Of a stretch of DNA of 64,000 bases, positions 28,574 through 38,957 are shown piece by piece. How positions within the stretch are numbered: position 1 is the first letter of the stretch; every line of letters starts with the position of its first letter. The DNA is from Defluviimonas aquaemixtae (lineage in GTDB: Bacteria; Pseudomonadota; Alphaproteobacteria; Rhodobacterales; Rhodobacteraceae), in NCBI RefSeq assembly GCF_900302475.1, contig NZ_OMOQ01000001.1, positions 1-64,000 on the forward strand, in the 5' to 3' direction. Made by a program: the position numbers and the translations under genes. The notes beneath the pieces are model-generated. The model made no database searches. It saw only the letters and a list, made by a program, of their open reading frames with translations, and had not been told where the DNA came from.

Positions 28574-29092
28574 TCAGCCGCTCCTCGAAGGCAGGAAGAA
28601 ATCCAGAACGCTGCCGGAGCCCGGGTGGAGCTTGGCCCAGTCATCGATGTCGAAATCGATGACCAGCGTCGCGGTTGTCGGATACTTCCGAAAATCGGGT
28701 TTGCTGGGCGCGCGCGCAGGCAGCATCGCCGCGAACTCCGCAATGCCGGGATTGTGGCCAAGGATCATCACGCACTCGCCGCGCGCCTTCCTGAGCGTAG
28801 CGAGCAGGTCCTCCGGCGAGGCGTGATAGAGCGCGCGCCGATAGGAGACGTCCGGCATCATCTCGATCGGGGCGGCCACGATACGCGCCCAGGTCTCGCG
28901 CGTGCGCACGGCGCTCGAACACAGCACCTGGTCCGGCTCGTAGCCGCGCGACACCAGCCATTCACCGAGCTCCATCGCAGCGCGGCGTCCGCGCTTGTTC
29001 AGCGGGCGGTCGTGATCGTCAAGACGCGGATCGTCCCAGGACGACTTCGCGTGACGCGTCAGGATTAGTCTGCGGCGGCCCGCGGGTGTCAT
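28574..29092 (-). CDS. sixA: SixA-type phosphohistidine phosphatase
   Basis: The start is ATG 29092 ([20 protein letters not shown]); the longer in-frame extension overlaps the next gene and is rejected. The 172-residue protein has the histidine-phosphatase RHAKSSW motif with the catalytic His, and the second His in MILGHNPGIAEF. E. coli SixA acts on phosphorelay/NPr phosphohistidine. The ATG overlaps the upstream 4Fe-4S gene stop. Confidence 0.88.
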   Translation of the reverse strand: MTPAGRRRLILTRHAKSSWDDPRLDDHDRPLNKRGRRAAMELGEWLVSRGYEPDQVLCSSAVRTRETWARIVAAPIEMMPDVSYRRALYHASPEDLLATLRKARGECVMILGHNPGIAEFAAMLPARAPSKPDFRKYPTTATLVIDFDIDDWAKLHPGSGSVLDFFLPSRSG

Positions 29093-29742
29093 CTGTGAAA
29101 GAGTCCCATATGGTAGGAGGATTGCTGAGTGAGCCTGCCATAGGCCTGTGACACCGGGCAAGCGCGACGAACGGCACAACCGAAAGAAAGGCAGTCCGCG
29201 CCCGCCTTTGTATCGAGAAACGCGTGGCAGGTGGCAAGGTCGTAACCCGCACCGTCGAGCGCGCCTACAGGGCAGGCTACGAGGCAGGGGCGGTCTGCGC
29301 AACTGTCGCAGGGTGAAGCGGCCGGCGGATCGGGCAAGGCAAGGCGCGTCCGTACGGCGATCGCACCGCGATAGGACAGCATGAGCCCGGCAGCGTCGTG
29401 GACGAGGAGCGTGACCGGCGATGTCCAGGCACGCCCGGTTTTCAGCGCCCAGCGATAGAACGGGTGATAGGGCGGCCCGCCGAACGGAAAGAGGGGGGCG
29501 CCTCCCGCCCCGGACGCGATTTGGCCGATCACCCGGGCCGACCAGCGGTCCATGGGGTCGGGCGCGCCGTCGCGCCATTCGGGTTGCTGCGTGACATGGT
29601 GCCAGAAGCCGGGCTCTTCGGGGCCGAACATCACGAGCGTTCCGGTCTCGCCAAGCCCGTCCTCCGGGTCGGGGTGGAATGCCCCGAAGACCGCCAGCTT
29701 GTGCGGTCCGGCCAGCTGTTCCAGATCGGAGAGGGTCGTCAC
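29089..29742 (-). CDS. 4Fe-4S ferredoxin-like protein
   Basis: The 217-residue protein carries two Cys clusters near the C-terminus: [18 protein letters not shown] (four Cys, ferredoxin-like) and [13 protein letters not shown]. These suggest one 4Fe-4S centre plus further ligands. The N-terminal 120 residues have [14 protein letters not shown] and no recognised catalytic site. It resembles QueG-like ferredoxin proteins only in the cluster part. Overlaps with argB and sixA imply one operon. Confidence 0.75.
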   Translation of the reverse strand: MTTLSDLEQLAGPHKLAVFGAFHPDPEDGLGETGTLVMFGPEEPGFWHHVTQQPEWRDGAPDPMDRWSARVIGQIASGAGGAPLFPFGGPPYHPFYRWALKTGRAWTSPVTLLVHDAAGLMLSYRGAIAVRTRLALPDPPAASPCDSCADRPCLVACPVGALDGAGYDLATCHAFLDTKAGADCLSFGCAVRRACPVSQAYGRLTQQSSYHMGLFHR

Positions 29743-30617
29743 TTCGTTCGCGGCTTCACCCGCGGTTCCGTCGAGCGGATGAGAGAGCCGGCGCCGTGAT
29801 CGGTGAAAAGTTCCAAAAGGCAGGCATTCGGCACCCGGCCGTCCAGGATGACGACGGCGCGGACGCCCTCTTCGATGGCCTTGAGAGCCGTCTCGGTCTT
29901 CGGGATCATGCCGCCGGCGATCACGCCCTTGTCGGTCAGTTCGCGTACCTGATCCGGCGTCAGCTGGGTCACGACCTCGCCGCTTTCGTCCTTGACCCCC
30001 GATACGTCGGTCAGCAGCAACAGCCGGTCGGCCTTCAGCGCCCCCGCGATGGCGCCAGCGGCGGTGTCGCCATTGACGTTGAAAGTCTCGTTGTCCTCCA
30101 TACCCGTGGCGACCGGCGCGATCACCGGAATCATCCCAGCCGCGTAAAGGTCGCGGATCACCTGCACGTTCATTTCGACAGGCCGGCCGACGAAGCCAAG
30201 TTCCGGATCGTCGGCGACGCAGACCATCAGGTCATCGTCCTTGCCGGAGATTCCGACGGCGCGTCCGCCCTGATCGTTGATCGCCTGAACGATGCGCTTG
30301 TTGACCAGACCCGAGAGCACCATCTCCACCACCTCGACCGTTGCCTTGTCAGTCACCCTCTTGCCGCGTACGAAGTCCGTTTTGATGCCGAGCCGGTTCA
30401 GAAGGTCGTTGATCATCGGTCCGCCGCCATGGACGACGACCGGGTTCACGCCGACCTGCCGCATCAGCACGACGTCGCGCGCGAATTCCGCCATCGCCTC
30501 GTCGTCGCCCATCGCGTTGCCGCCGAACTTGATGACGACGACCGCGCCGGTATAGCGCTGCAGATAGGGAAGCGCCTCGGACAGCGTCCGGGCGGTGGCG
30601 ATCCAGTCACGGTTCAT
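29739..30617 (-). CDS. argB: Acetylglutamate kinase
   Basis: The start chosen is ATG 30617 ([20 protein letters not shown]); ATG 30632 adds five residues. The 292-residue enzyme phosphorylates N-acetylglutamate in arginine synthesis. Visible motifs are [29 protein letters not shown] and [15 protein letters not shown], with [18 protein letters not shown] near the end. The N-terminal helix matches Arg-sensitive kinases. It is separated from engB by 80 nt. Confidence 0.96.
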   Translation of the reverse strand: MNRDWIATARTLSEALPYLQRYTGAVVVIKFGGNAMGDDEAMAEFARDVVLMRQVGVNPVVVHGGGPMINDLLNRLGIKTDFVRGKRVTDKATVEVVEMVLSGLVNKRIVQAINDQGGRAVGISGKDDDLMVCVADDPELGFVGRPVEMNVQVIRDLYAAGMIPVIAPVATGMEDNETFNVNGDTAAGAIAGALKADRLLLLTDVSGVKDESGEVVTQLTPDQVRELTDKGVIAGGMIPKTETALKAIEEGVRAVVILDGRVPNACLLELFTDHGAGSLIRSTEPRVKPRTK

Positions 30618-30697
30618 GTCTTGCTTTCTCATTCGGAAAACCTTGGCGTGCGTGGTTCTTGTTAGCCGGTCGGATAACCCTCTGCCAAGATGATGCG

Positions 30698-31348
30698 TCA
30701 CGCCATTGTCGCGATGATCGCGCGAAGGGCTGCGATGCCCTGGCCTTTTTCCGACGAAGTCACGACGATTTCGGGATAGGCCGCAGGATGCTTCTGAAGG
30801 GCGCCGCGCACCTGTGCGAGCACCCTGTCGCGGTCCGCAGCCTTGACCTTGTCCGACTTGGTCAGGACGACCTGAAATGTCACGGCGGAGCGATCAAGGA
30901 GCGTCAGGATCTCCTCGTCCACCTGCTTGATCCCGTGCCGCATGTCGATCAGCACGAAGGCGCGGCGAAGCGTTTGACGGCCCGCGAGGTAGGATTTCAG
31001 GAGCGCCTGCCACTTGGCGACGACATTGACCGGCGCCTCGGCGTAACCGTAGCCCGGCAGATCGACCAGGTAGAGATTGTCGCCGGCGCTGAAGTAGTTG
31101 ATTTCCTGCGTGCGGCCCGGCGTGTTGGAGGCGCGGGCAAGCGCCTTGCGGCCGGTGAGCGCGTTGATCAGCGTCGACTTTCCGGCGTTCGAGCGGCCGG
31201 CGAAGCAGACCTCGACCCGGTCGGCCGGGGGCAGGCCGTCCATGGCGACGACGCCTTTGAGGAATTCGATCGGCCCCGCGAAAAGCAGCCGCCCCGCCTC
31301 GGCCGCCTGCGTTTCGGGTTCGGTCGCCTCTGGAAAGGCGACCGTCAC
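30698..31348 (-). CDS. engB: Ribosome biogenesis GTPase EngB/YihA
   Basis: The 216-residue GTPase has G1 [12 protein letters not shown]2 TPGRTQ, G3 DLPGYG, and G4 TKSDK. EngB supports late 50S assembly. Its ATG overlaps the stop of the MOSC gene, so it is translated from the yidC transcript. Confidence 0.96.
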   Translation of the reverse strand: MTVAFPEATEPETQAAEAGRLLFAGPIEFLKGVVAMDGLPPADRVEVCFAGRSNAGKSTLINALTGRKALARASNTPGRTQEINYFSAGDNLYLVDLPGYGYAEAPVNVVAKWQALLKSYLAGRQTLRRAFVLIDMRHGIKQVDEEILTLLDRSAVTFQVVLTKSDKVKAADRDRVLAQVRGALQKHPAAYPEIVVTSSEKGQGIAALRAIIATMA

Positions 31349-32100
31349 GGCAGAAGCCCCACCGCGTCATTCCGCCGGACGGTTCCGCCCTCGACGACGG
31401 TCGCGTAGACGCCGAAATCCTTGTCGCCGTGGAGCGCGTTAAGCGCGCGCAGCGTTTCCACATCGCGTTCGCCGGTCGCGGGATTGGCCGTTGTAGCGAG
31501 GCACCGTTCCTTCGGCTCCACGATCTTCAGGACTGCCCCGCCGAGCCGGACTGTCCGCCCGATCCAGTCGCGTTCCTCGAACGGACGCAAGCCTTCGAGC
31601 CAGAAGTTCGCACGCCATCGAAGCGGCGACACTTCCGCGCCGACATGTTCCGACAGTGCCCGGTTCGACGCGAGCCCGATGAGCGAGACGGAAGGGTAGT
31701 CGGTGTCCGTCATGCCGCGTCCCGCGACCGAAAAGACCCGGGCCGGTTGCGCGCGGTCGGGCGGGCAGAGCGGACGCACCCAGTCGATGAATCGGCTCGC
31801 CTCCTTGGGATCATCCGGCGAGAACGTCAATTCGGGCCGGTCGGGATGGCTAAGCGTCACTCGGCCATTCGCCTCATCCAGCCGCGACGATATCGCCATG
31901 AGCCTTGGCGCTTTGGACCCGCGCGAGAAATTCGCACACGGCGCCCAGGCGCCCTCCACCAGTTTCGCGGCTTCGTGCGCGACCGCCCAGTGCCTATCCC
32001 AAGGCAGGTCCTGGCCGGTTGCAAGCGTCACCTCAGCCAGATCCTCGCGCCCGTGCGACTTAATCGGATGGCGCTGGATCCAGGCGACGCGCAGAGTCAT
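31345..32100 (-). CDS. MOSC-domain protein
   Basis: The 251-residue protein has an N-terminal MOSC-N-like beta domain (VAWIQRHPIKSHGREDL). A MOSC core follows, with RWRANFWLEGLRPFEERDWIG and the conserved Cys in EPKERCLATTANPATGERD. MOSC proteins move sulfur or bind molybdenum cofactor. The substrate is unknown. It overlaps yidC and engB by 4 nt each. Confidence 0.88.
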   Translation of the reverse strand: MTLRVAWIQRHPIKSHGREDLAEVTLATGQDLPWDRHWAVAHEAAKLVEGAWAPCANFSRGSKAPRLMAISSRLDEANGRVTLSHPDRPELTFSPDDPKEASRFIDWVRPLCPPDRAQPARVFSVAGRGMTDTDYPSVSLIGLASNRALSEHVGAEVSPLRWRANFWLEGLRPFEERDWIGRTVRLGGAVLKIVEPKERCLATTANPATGERDVETLRALNALHGDKDFGVYATVVEGGTVRRNDAVGLLP

Positions 32101-33917
32101 TTCTTTTCGGGCTCGCGTGCCCGGCGTTTAAATCCTTCACGGATATTGCCGAAGAGGTCCGGCCGTTTCCCGTGCATCGACATGATCGAGTACTGCTGCA
32201 CAAATGTGATGATGTTGTTCGCGATCCAGTAGAGCACGAGGCCCGAAGCAAAGCCGCCCAGCATGAACATGAATATCCACGGCATCCAGGCGAAGATCAT
32301 CTGTTGCGTCGGATCGGTCGGCGCGGGGTTCAGCTTCTGTTGGAACCACATCGAGACGCCGAGCAAGATCGGCAGGATCCCGAGCGAGAAGATGAAGAAC
32401 AGCGAACCCGGTTCGGGCGTGGCCCAGGGCAGGAGCCCGAAGAGGTTCAGGATCGAGGACGGATCGGGCGCCGACAGATCCCTGATCCAGCCGAACCACG
32501 GGGCGTGGTACAGCTCGATTGTGACGTAGATGACCTTGTAGAGCGAGAAGAAGATCGGGATCTGCAGGAGGATTGGAAGGCAGCCCGAGGCGGGGTTCAC
32601 CTTGTTCTTCTTGTAAAGCTCCATCATCCCCTTTTGCATCTTTTGACGGTCGTCGCCGGCGGCTTCTTTCAGGGCCTCCATCTCGGGCTGCAATTCCTTC
32701 ATCTTCGCCATCGAGACGTAGGACTTGCGCGCCAGCGGGAACACGATGAGCTTGATGATGACGGTCAGCGCGATGATCGCCCAGCCCATGTTGCCGATCG
32801 CGCCATGGAGCCAGTGGAGAAGCTGGAACATCGGCTTGGTCAGGAAGAAGAACCATCCCCAGTCGATCGAGTCCACGAAGCCCTGGATGCCGGTATCGTC
32901 CTGGTAGTGCTTGATCGCCTCCCATTCCTTCGCGCCGGCGAACAGCATGGTCGTGGCGTCCGCGCTGGCGCCGGGGGCGACCTCCATCACCGGAAGGCGC
33001 GCCTCGGTCTGGTAGATGTCCGCGCCGGGGACGTATTTGGCTACCGAGGTAAAGGCCTGACCCGGCGCCGGGGCGAGCGTCGTCATCCAGTATTTGTCGG
33101 TGAAGCCGATCCAGCCGTTTTCGGCGACCGCGATCGGGTCGGCGGGCGTGCGTTCGCGCGCGTCGATGTCGAGATCCGGCAGGTCGTCGTAGTCGATCTC
33201 TTGTAGTTCGCCGTCGGACTTGCGCACGACGCCTTCGTGCAGGACGTAGATGCTCTGTGTCTTCGGCAGGCCGTGGCGAGCGACGATGCCGTAAGGAGCG
33301 AGCCGGACGGCCTCGCCACCCCGGTTCTCGACAGACTGGGTGATGGTGAACAAATAATTCGCGTCGACAGCGATCCGGCGCTTGAAGACTAGGCCTGCGC
33401 CGTTGTCCCAGAACAGCGTGATGGGCTGGCCGGGGGCGAGCATCGCGCCCTCGTCGACCTGCCAGAGCGTCTTGGCATTGGGCACGAGCGCCGGGTCGAG
33501 CCCGCCGGCGGGGACCCAGCCATAGACCGCGTAATAAGGTTTGGCCGCGTTTATCTCGGAGCCGCCGACAGGGGCGAGCAGACGGACGTTGGGCGCGTCC
33601 TTGTCGAGCGTAGTCTTGTAGTCCTTCAGCAGAAGATCGTCGATCCTGCCGCCGAGGAGCGAAATGCTGCCAGACAGGCGTGGCGTGTCGATCGCGACGC
33701 GCGGGGCGGCGGCGATCTCTGCCGCTGCCGCATCGATCTCCGGCGAGGTACCGGTCTCGCCGGTAGTCGCGGGCGCCGGAGTCTCGCTCTGCGCCGTCTC
33801 GGCCGGCACCTGGGGCTCGGGCTCCGGCGTCGGCGGCGGAAACAGCGTGTACCAGATGAGGATCACGAGGAACGACAACACGGTCGCGAGAATGAGGTTC
33901 TTGTTCTGATCGTCCAT
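32097..33917 (-). CDS. yidC: Membrane protein insertase YidC
   Basis: The 606-residue protein has an N-terminal anchor (LILATVLSFLVILIWYTLF) and a large periplasmic beta-sandwich. A C-terminal five-helix 60KD_IMP domain follows (ARKSYVSMAKMKELQPEMEA, ending in a basic tail). It inserts proteins with or without SecYEG. It is transcribed ahead of MOSC-engB; rpmH-rnpA-yidD lie 4 kb upstream on the same strand, so the usual block is split. Confidence 0.97.
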   Translation of the reverse strand: MDDQNKNLILATVLSFLVILIWYTLFPPPTPEPEPQVPAETAQSETPAPATTGETGTSPEIDAAAAEIAAAPRVAIDTPRLSGSISLLGGRIDDLLLKDYKTTLDKDAPNVRLLAPVGGSEINAAKPYYAVYGWVPAGGLDPALVPNAKTLWQVDEGAMLAPGQPITLFWDNGAGLVFKRRIAVDANYLFTITQSVENRGGEAVRLAPYGIVARHGLPKTQSIYVLHEGVVRKSDGELQEIDYDDLPDLDIDARERTPADPIAVAENGWIGFTDKYWMTTLAPAPGQAFTSVAKYVPGADIYQTEARLPVMEVAPGASADATTMLFAGAKEWEAIKHYQDDTGIQGFVDSIDWGWFFFLTKPMFQLLHWLHGAIGNMGWAIIALTVIIKLIVFPLARKSYVSMAKMKELQPEMEALKEAAGDDRQKMQKGMMELYKKNKVNPASGCLPILLQIPIFFSLYKVIYVTIELYHAPWFGWIRDLSAPDPSSILNLFGLLPWATPEPGSLFFIFSLGILPILLGVSMWFQQKLNPAPTDPTQQMIFAWMPWIFMFMLGGFASGLVLYWIANNIITFVQQYSIMSMHGKRPDLFGNIREGFKRRAREPEKK

Positions 33918-34228
33918 AAGGACACACCTGTCCGGCTAGGATTTGGGCTGGTTCAACAGAACGGGCAGGCAAAGGTCAAGCGGTTTTCCCTTGAATCAGG
34001 GCGCCGGGCCGCAAGCCGTCGCGTGTCGCGGGCCGGAGCGCCAGCCGCTCGGCGCCGATCGATCAGATCACCGCTATGGGGGACGAGCTCCCCGCATTTC
34101 GAACTGGGACGGAGCGCGGCCAGCGCCGACTGAACACCCGTTTTCCGGTCGCCGCCTTTGGCGGTTGCGCCTGTGCAAGTCGAGAGGCGAGGACGACCGA
34201 CATGAGGCGGCAGGCCGGCCTTCCCGTT
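33918..34228. other. Gap between yidC and the EAL gene
   Basis: These 311 bases show no supported gene. A possible minus-strand -35 (TTGACC) reads towards yidC with no good -10. GCCGCC/GGCGGT (about 34151-34166) can make a small hairpin downstream of the EAL gene. Confidence 0.5.
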
Positions 34229-35767
34229 TTAGCCGATCCGTCGGTTCACGCCGGGGGTCAGCGACAGCTTGGCGCGATGAGCGCGCAGCCATTCGGCCGT
34301 CGCGGCGACCGGCATCGGCCGGGCGATGGCGAAACCCTGCACATGCGTGCAGCCGAGTTGCGCCAGCAGCGCATGTTCGCCGATCGACTCGATCCCCTCG
34401 GCGAGCGTCTTGAGGCCGAGATTTTCCGCCATCGCGAGTACCGCGACGACCATGCGCTGCTGCGACTGATCCGAATCGATGTGGGTAATGTAGGAGCGAT
34501 CGATCTTGATCCGGTCGATCGCGAAGCGGCGGATCGCGGCGAGCGACGCGTGCCCGGTACCGAAATCGTCGAGGTCGATCCCGCAACCGAGATCGGACAG
34601 GGCCGTGACATTGCGCACGATCACGTCGTGGTCGCTTTCGGCGATGACGGATTCGAGGATTTCGACTGTCAGCCGTTCGGGTGCGAGGTCGAATCGATCG
34701 AGCTCCCATTGCAGCTTGGCGGTGAGATCGGGGTTGCGAAGTTCCTCTTTCGAGAAGTTGACCGAGACGCCGGGCACGCCCAGCGCCGCCATGTCCCAGG
34801 CGCGCAGCGCCGACAGCGCCTGCGCGAGCATGACTTCGCCCAGCCGTTCCCCAAGACCCGCCGCGAGGATGACGGGCAGGAATTCGACCGGAGGCAGCAC
34901 GCCGCGCTGGGGGTGCTGCCAACGCGCGAGCGCCTCAAAGCCGACGACATCGCCGGTATCGGTGGAGAGTTGGGGCTGGAAGTAGGCGACGATCTCGCCG
35001 TTTTCGAGCGCGGCTTCGATTCTGTCACGTAGCGCCTCCCGCTTTTCCGCCGCCTCAGCGATGTCATTGGAAAAGGCGCGGATCGCGGCTGGTCCGTTGC
35101 GCAGCGCCTCCTCGAGGGCAAGTTCCGCCGCGGCAAGAAGCGTCGCGCCCGTCCGTTCCGGCGCGCGGCCCGACAGGCAGAAACCGACCGACACGCTCAC
35201 ATAGATGCCGGTCGCGTCGATGCTCATCGGTTCGGACACCGCCGCCTTCAGCCGGCCCGAGATCTGAATCAGCGCCTCGAGATCGAGCCTGCGCGCCGGC
35301 GCGAGCGCGATCGCGAACCGCGTACCTTCGAGCCGGCAGACGATGTCCGTGTCTCTGAGGACGCCCCGCAGGCGTTCCCCGATCTTGCTGAGCACTGCCT
35401 TCTGCGCGGCGTGACCGAAGCTCTCGAACGGTTTCTGGTCGTCGTCGAGTTCAACAACAATGCAGGCCGAGGTCTTGCCCATCACCTCTTCCTGCAGGTA
35501 GGCGCGGTCGAGCGCGCGGATGGCGGCGTCGCGCTGGGGCAGGCCGGTCGTGGCGTCCAGTGCGATCTCCTCAAGCGCTTCCGCGCGCAGCGCGGCGTTC
35601 CGGCGCACGAGAAAGGCGAGCGGCAAGCCCCCGGCGGCCACAATCGCAGCGCCGTGCGGTCCGAACCAGGCGCCGGCAAGCACGAACGCGGGCACAAGCG
35701 CCAGAAACTCGGGCGCCAGAATGTCCCGGACGTGCCGCATCAAGCCGGAGGCGCGGAAGTGTGGCAT
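34229..35767 (-). CDS. c-di-GMP phosphodiesterase with degenerate GGDEF and intact EAL domain
   Basis: The 512-residue protein has one or two N-terminal hydrophobic segments (about residues 15-55). A GGDEF-like domain follows whose signature reads EGTRF, so cyclase activity is unlikely. The EAL domain keeps FEALARW, NFSKEEL, VEILESV, DLDDFGTGHASL, KIDRSY, EGIES and QGFAIARPM, all expected in active phosphodiesterases. It lies between yidC and ttcA, 77 nt from ttcA. Confidence 0.9.
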   Translation of the reverse strand: MPHFRASGLMRHVRDILAPEFLALVPAFVLAGAWFGPHGAAIVAAGGLPLAFLVRRNAALRAEALEEIALDATTGLPQRDAAIRALDRAYLQEEVMGKTSACIVVELDDDQKPFESFGHAAQKAVLSKIGERLRGVLRDTDIVCRLEGTRFAIALAPARRLDLEALIQISGRLKAAVSEPMSIDATGIYVSVSVGFCLSGRAPERTGATLLAAAELALEEALRNGPAAIRAFSNDIAEAAEKREALRDRIEAALENGEIVAYFQPQLSTDTGDVVGFEALARWQHPQRGVLPPVEFLPVILAAGLGERLGEVMLAQALSALRAWDMAALGVPGVSVNFSKEELRNPDLTAKLQWELDRFDLAPERLTVEILESVIAESDHDVIVRNVTALSDLGCGIDLDDFGTGHASLAAIRRFAIDRIKIDRSYITHIDSDQSQQRMVVAVLAMAENLGLKTLAEGIESIGEHALLAQLGCTHVQGFAIARPMPVAATAEWLRAHRAKLSLTPGVNRRIG

Positions 35768-35844
35768 GATTCGGGACCCCTTCGCTCGAAGGCCGTGAAC
35801 CGGCCGAATTGAGGCGAGGCTAGGAACTGCGGGTCACCGGAACG

Positions 35845-36714
35845 TTAATCGCCCTCGGCCGATGTGTCGGGGATTTTATCTATCCCCGCGCCGGTAAGCG
35901 CGAGCCCGGCGAAGTCGAACAGGGCCGGGTCCAAGAGGTGGGACGGCCGGGCGTTCATCAGCGCGCGGAACATCACCTGCCGGCGTCCGGCGCTGCGCGC
36001 TTCCCATTCGTCAAGGATGCGCTTGACCCGCTGGCGCTGCAGCCCGTCCTGCGAACCGCAGAGGTCACAAGGAATGATCGGATAGTCCATGGCGCGGGCG
36101 AACTTATCGCAATCGGTCTCGGCCACGAAGGCAAGCGGGCGGTAGACGAAGAGGTCGCCGTCCTCGTTCATAAGCTTCGGCGGCATCGTGGCAAGCCGCC
36201 CGCCGTGAAAGAGGTTCATGAAGAACGTTTCGAGGATGTCGTCGCGGTGATGGCCGAGAACGACCGCCGAGCAGCCCTCTTCCCGGGCGATTCGGTAGAG
36301 GTTGCCGCGCCTCAGCCGCGAGCACAGACTGCAATAGGTCCGGCCTTGGGGGATCTTGTCGACGACGACCGAGTAGGTATCGGCGTACTCGATCCGGTGC
36401 GGCACCCCCATCTTCGTCAGGAACCCGGGCAGCACCGTGGCCGGAAATCCGGGCTGGCCCTGATCGAGGTTGCAGGCAAGAAGATCGACGGGCAACAGGC
36501 CGCGCCATTTCAGCTCATGCAGCACGGCGAGGAGCGTGTAGCTGTCCTTGCCGCCCGACAGGCAGACGAGCCAGCGCGCCCCGCGTTCGACCATGCCGTA
36601 GGTCTCGATCGCCTCGCGCACCTCGCGCACGAGCCGTTTGCGGAGCTTCTTGAACTCCGTCGTGGCGGGTGCGCCGTGAAACAGCGGGTGGATGTCGTCG
36701 GCCTCGTCGAACAT
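35845..36714 (-). CDS. ttcA: tRNA 2-thiocytidine synthetase TtcA
   Basis: The 289-residue ATP-pyrophosphatase has the PP-loop [11 protein letters not shown] and the two Cys pairs of Ttc[13 protein letters not shown] and [15 protein letters not shown], which hold a 4Fe-4S cluster. It makes s2C32 in tRNA. It is divergent from the sulfotransferase-like gene. Confidence 0.95.
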   Translation of the reverse strand: MFDEADDIHPLFHGAPATTEFKKLRKRLVREVREAIETYGMVERGARWLVCLSGGKDSYTLLAVLHELKWRGLLPVDLLACNLDQGQPGFPATVLPGFLTKMGVPHRIEYADTYSVVVDKIPQGRTYCSLCSRLRRGNLYRIAREEGCSAVVLGHHRDDILETFFMNLFHGGRLATMPPKLMNEDGDLFVYRPLAFVAETDCDKFARAMDYPIIPCDLCGSQDGLQRQRVKRILDEWEARSAGRRQVMFRALMNARPSHLLDPALFDFAGLALTGAGIDKIPDTSAEGD

Positions 36715-36819
36715 GGTCAGGCTTTAGTGGAGATCGGTGAATCCGACAAGGCCTGCAGCCGCGTGGTTGACAGAGGCGACGGGCCTTGACGTCTTGGCAG
36801 TCTCAGGTATCGGAGCCGC

Positions 36820-37860
36820 ATGAAGAAGACACTGATCGTGCATGCCGGGTTGCACAAGACCGGCTCGACCGCCGCTCAGATCGCGCTGATGGGACTTCGT
36901 GACGTGATTGAGGCGCGCGGCGTGCTACTGCACAGCCCCGATGGACGCCGCATCGCGCATCATCAGCATGCCAGCGCCATCGCGCATGAAAAGCGCTTCG
37001 CCCGCAAGGCCGCGATGTTCGAGCGGTTGGCCGAGGCGGCCCGAACGTTTAAGGGCCATTCGATCTTCATCTCAAGCGAGGATTTCGAAAGCGCGCTGGG
37101 CGATCCGGATGCGCTCCGCCGTCTGAGTGCCTTCTGCGAGCGGGCCGATCTGCGCCCCCTGTTCCTGATCTACCTGCGTAGCCCGATCGACTACTTCGAG
37201 TCGCTCTATCTTGAGATGCTGAGACACGGCCAGCCGCTGGCAGCCGACGAACTTGCAGAGGATGTGCTGCAAGAGGGGCAGTACAGCTGGCGCAAATGGA
37301 CCTTCCATTTCGATGCTTCCGCCGTGGCGCACGCGATTGACGGCGTCGGTTTAAGCGCGAAGTTCCGCGACTATCACGCCCTGGCGAGCGGTTCGACCGT
37401 TTCGGACCTCTTGGAGACGCTGGGCTTTGCGGAACTCGCCGCCAAGGCGCCTGCGGAAGCCCGGGCAAATGTACGCAGGGCAAACAAGAACCTTCTGCGC
37501 TTTCTGCATAACCGGCACGGTGAGGCCGCCCCGAGCAAGCAATGGCTGCGGCCGGTCGAGGGCATCCTGCGCGCCACGCCGCCGCGCCTGTCGCGCGCTA
37601 TGCGCGGGCGGTTCCAGTCGCGGTTCCGCGCCGCTACAGAGGGGATCGACGCGGCATATGGCCTCGGCCTGACGGAAGCGTTGCTGGCTCCGCCGCCGCG
37701 CGGGCCATCGACGCGGCTGGAGTCGGTGTTCTCTGTCGCTGCCGCGGATCGGCTGATGCGGCTCTGGAAGGATTGCCCGGGCGCGCCGCCGGAGTCCGAG
37801 GTGGCAAGGCTGGCGGAGGAATGGGGCGAGGGTCCCGGCGCTGGATGCGCCAAGGGTTAG
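36820..37860 (+). CDS. Sulfotransferase-like P-loop protein
   Basis: The 346-residue protein opens with [16 protein letters not shown], the PAPS 5'-phosphosulfate loop pattern, and later has [19 protein letters not shown], matching the 3'-phosphate-binding Arg/Ser strand. No signal peptide is seen. Such enzymes transfer sulfate from PAPS to carbohydrates or lipids, but the acceptor is unknown. It is the only plus-strand gene inside a minus-strand block, and its stop overlaps the yidD stop (37857-37860). Confidence 0.7.
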   Translation: MKKTLIVHAGLHKTGSTAAQIALMGLRDVIEARGVLLHSPDGRRIAHHQHASAIAHEKRFARKAAMFERLAEAARTFKGHSIFISSEDFESALGDPDALRRLSAFCERADLRPLFLIYLRSPIDYFESLYLEMLRHGQPLAADELAEDVLQEGQYSWRKWTFHFDASAVAHAIDGVGLSAKFRDYHALASGSTVSDLLETLGFAELAAKAPAEARANVRRANKNLLRFLHNRHGEAAPSKQWLRPVEGILRATPPRLSRAMRGRFQSRFRAATEGIDAAYGLGLTEALLAPPPRGPSTRLESVFSVAAADRLMRLWKDCPGAPPESEVARLAEEWGEGPGAGCAKG

Positions 37861-38099
37861 CCTGGATCGCCTGAATCACTGCCGGGAACCGGGTCATAGC
37901 CTGACCCGCCCCAGGGATGGCAACGGGCGATCCGGCGGGCGGCGAGCCAGCTTCCCCGGATGGCGCCGTGCCGTTCGAGCGCCTCGAGCGCGTAGGCCGA
38001 GCAGGTTGGCTGGTAGCGGCAGCTATGGCCGACCCAAGGGCTGAGAACGAGCCGGTAGGCGCGCACGGGCAGGGCGACGACATGGGCGAGCGGGCTCAT
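37857..38099 (-). CDS. yidD: Membrane protein insertion efficiency factor YidD
   Basis: The 80-residue protein has the YidD pattern [20 protein letters not shown] and [20 protein letters not shown] with the conserved Cys. It aids YidC-dependent insertion. The start overlaps the rnpA stop by 4 nt; the end overlaps the convergent sulfotransferase-like gene. Confidence 0.95.
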   Translation of the reverse strand: MSPLAHVVALPVRAYRLVLSPWVGHSCRYQPTCSAYALEALERHGAIRGSWLAARRIARCHPWGGSGYDPVPGSDSGDPG

Positions 38100-38515
38100 T
38101 TCGCGTCACCGTGGATGCGCCCGAGCGCGCACACGAGATCGCCACGCATCGCGGCGAAGTCTCGGGTCGCCGTGGCGCCGGGCCTGCCGACCAGCACATA
38201 GTCCCATCCCGGCCGTCCGTGCGTGGGCAGGATCTGCCGCGCGATCTCGCGCAGCCTGCGCTTGGCGCGGTTGCGCGCCACGGCGGGGCCGAGCTTTCTG
38301 GAACAGGTGAAGCCGACGCGGATCGCCGCAGGATCCGCTTCGTCCGTCGCCCGCTTGCGCGCCTGGAGAAGGAAGCCCGGCATGCCCTGCCGCCGCGCCT
38401 GCGCCGCGCGCAGAAAGTCAGAGCGCTTGCGGAGTATCGTGCAAACGGAAACCGCCGGAGGCGTATCCGTGCCCCGGCCAACCTGGCCTTGCACGGGCGC
38501 CTCCGGCGGTGTCAT
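38096..38515 (-). CDS. rnpA: Ribonuclease P protein component
   Basis: The 139-residue product has an N-terminal extension of about 27 residues before the usual [11 protein letters not shown] start. The RNR motif [17 protein letters not shown] binds the RNA subunit. The start is kept at ATG 38515 because GGAAAGG lies 9 nt ahead. It is downstream of rpmH by 24 nt. Confidence 0.95.
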   Translation of the reverse strand: MTPPEAPVQGQVGRGTDTPPAVSVCTILRKRSDFLRAAQARRQGMPGFLLQARKRATDEADPAAIRVGFTCSRKLGPAVARNRAKRRLREIARQILPTHGRPGWDYVLVGRPGATATRDFAAMRGDLVCALGRIHGDAK

Positions 38516-38539
38516 GCCGTTGTGCCTTTCCGGCAGCCC

Positions 38540-38674
38540 TTAGGCCGAGAGAACCTTACGACCCTTGGCGCGGCGAGCGTTCAGGATCTTGCGGCCAGCC
38601 TTGGTCGCCATGCGCGCGCGGAAGCCGTGCCGGCGGGCGCGGACCAGGTTCGAAGGTTGAAACGTGCGCTTCAT
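38540..38674 (-). CDS. rpmH: 50S ribosomal protein L34
   Basis: The 44-residue product [20 protein letters not shown] ends [13 protein letters not shown], the complete L34 sequence. It starts at ATG 38674 and ends with TAA at 38540. rpmH-rnpA-yidD is a conserved bacterial block. Confidence 0.98.
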   Translation of the reverse strand: MKRTFQPSNLVRARRHGFRARMATKAGRKILNARRAKGRKVLSA

Positions 38675-38746
38675 CGCGGCAACTCCGGGTTCTGGCGGCC
38701 CAATTCCGTACACCGGATTCGAAGGCCGCTGTCATTCGAAGCCCGG

Positions 38747-38775
38747 CTCATAGACGCGTCGGACTGGCAAGTCAA
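38747..38775 (-). promoter_or_regulatory. Candidate rpmH promoter
   Basis: On the minus strand TTGACT (38775-38770), 17 nt, then TATGAG (38752-38747). The predicted start is about 65 nt before the rpmH ATG. Confidence 0.6.
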
Positions 38776-38957
38776 CTCGCCCACGCGGATTTTTTGGGCG
38801 GATTCGCGATCGCGCGCCGCCCGGCCGCGCGACGGATCACCGCCCCGCGCCAAAACGGGGCGCCGAGGTTTAAAGCGCCGCGTCAAAGGGTTATCTTCGG
38901 CAGAGACGCGCCGGTTGCGGATGCACCGCACGGGGTGCCAAGGGTGGAAGGACGAGT

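Noticed and set aside
31098..32232. Plus-strand ORFs opposite engB and the MOSC gene
   Set aside because: They are shadows of well-supported minus-strand genes.
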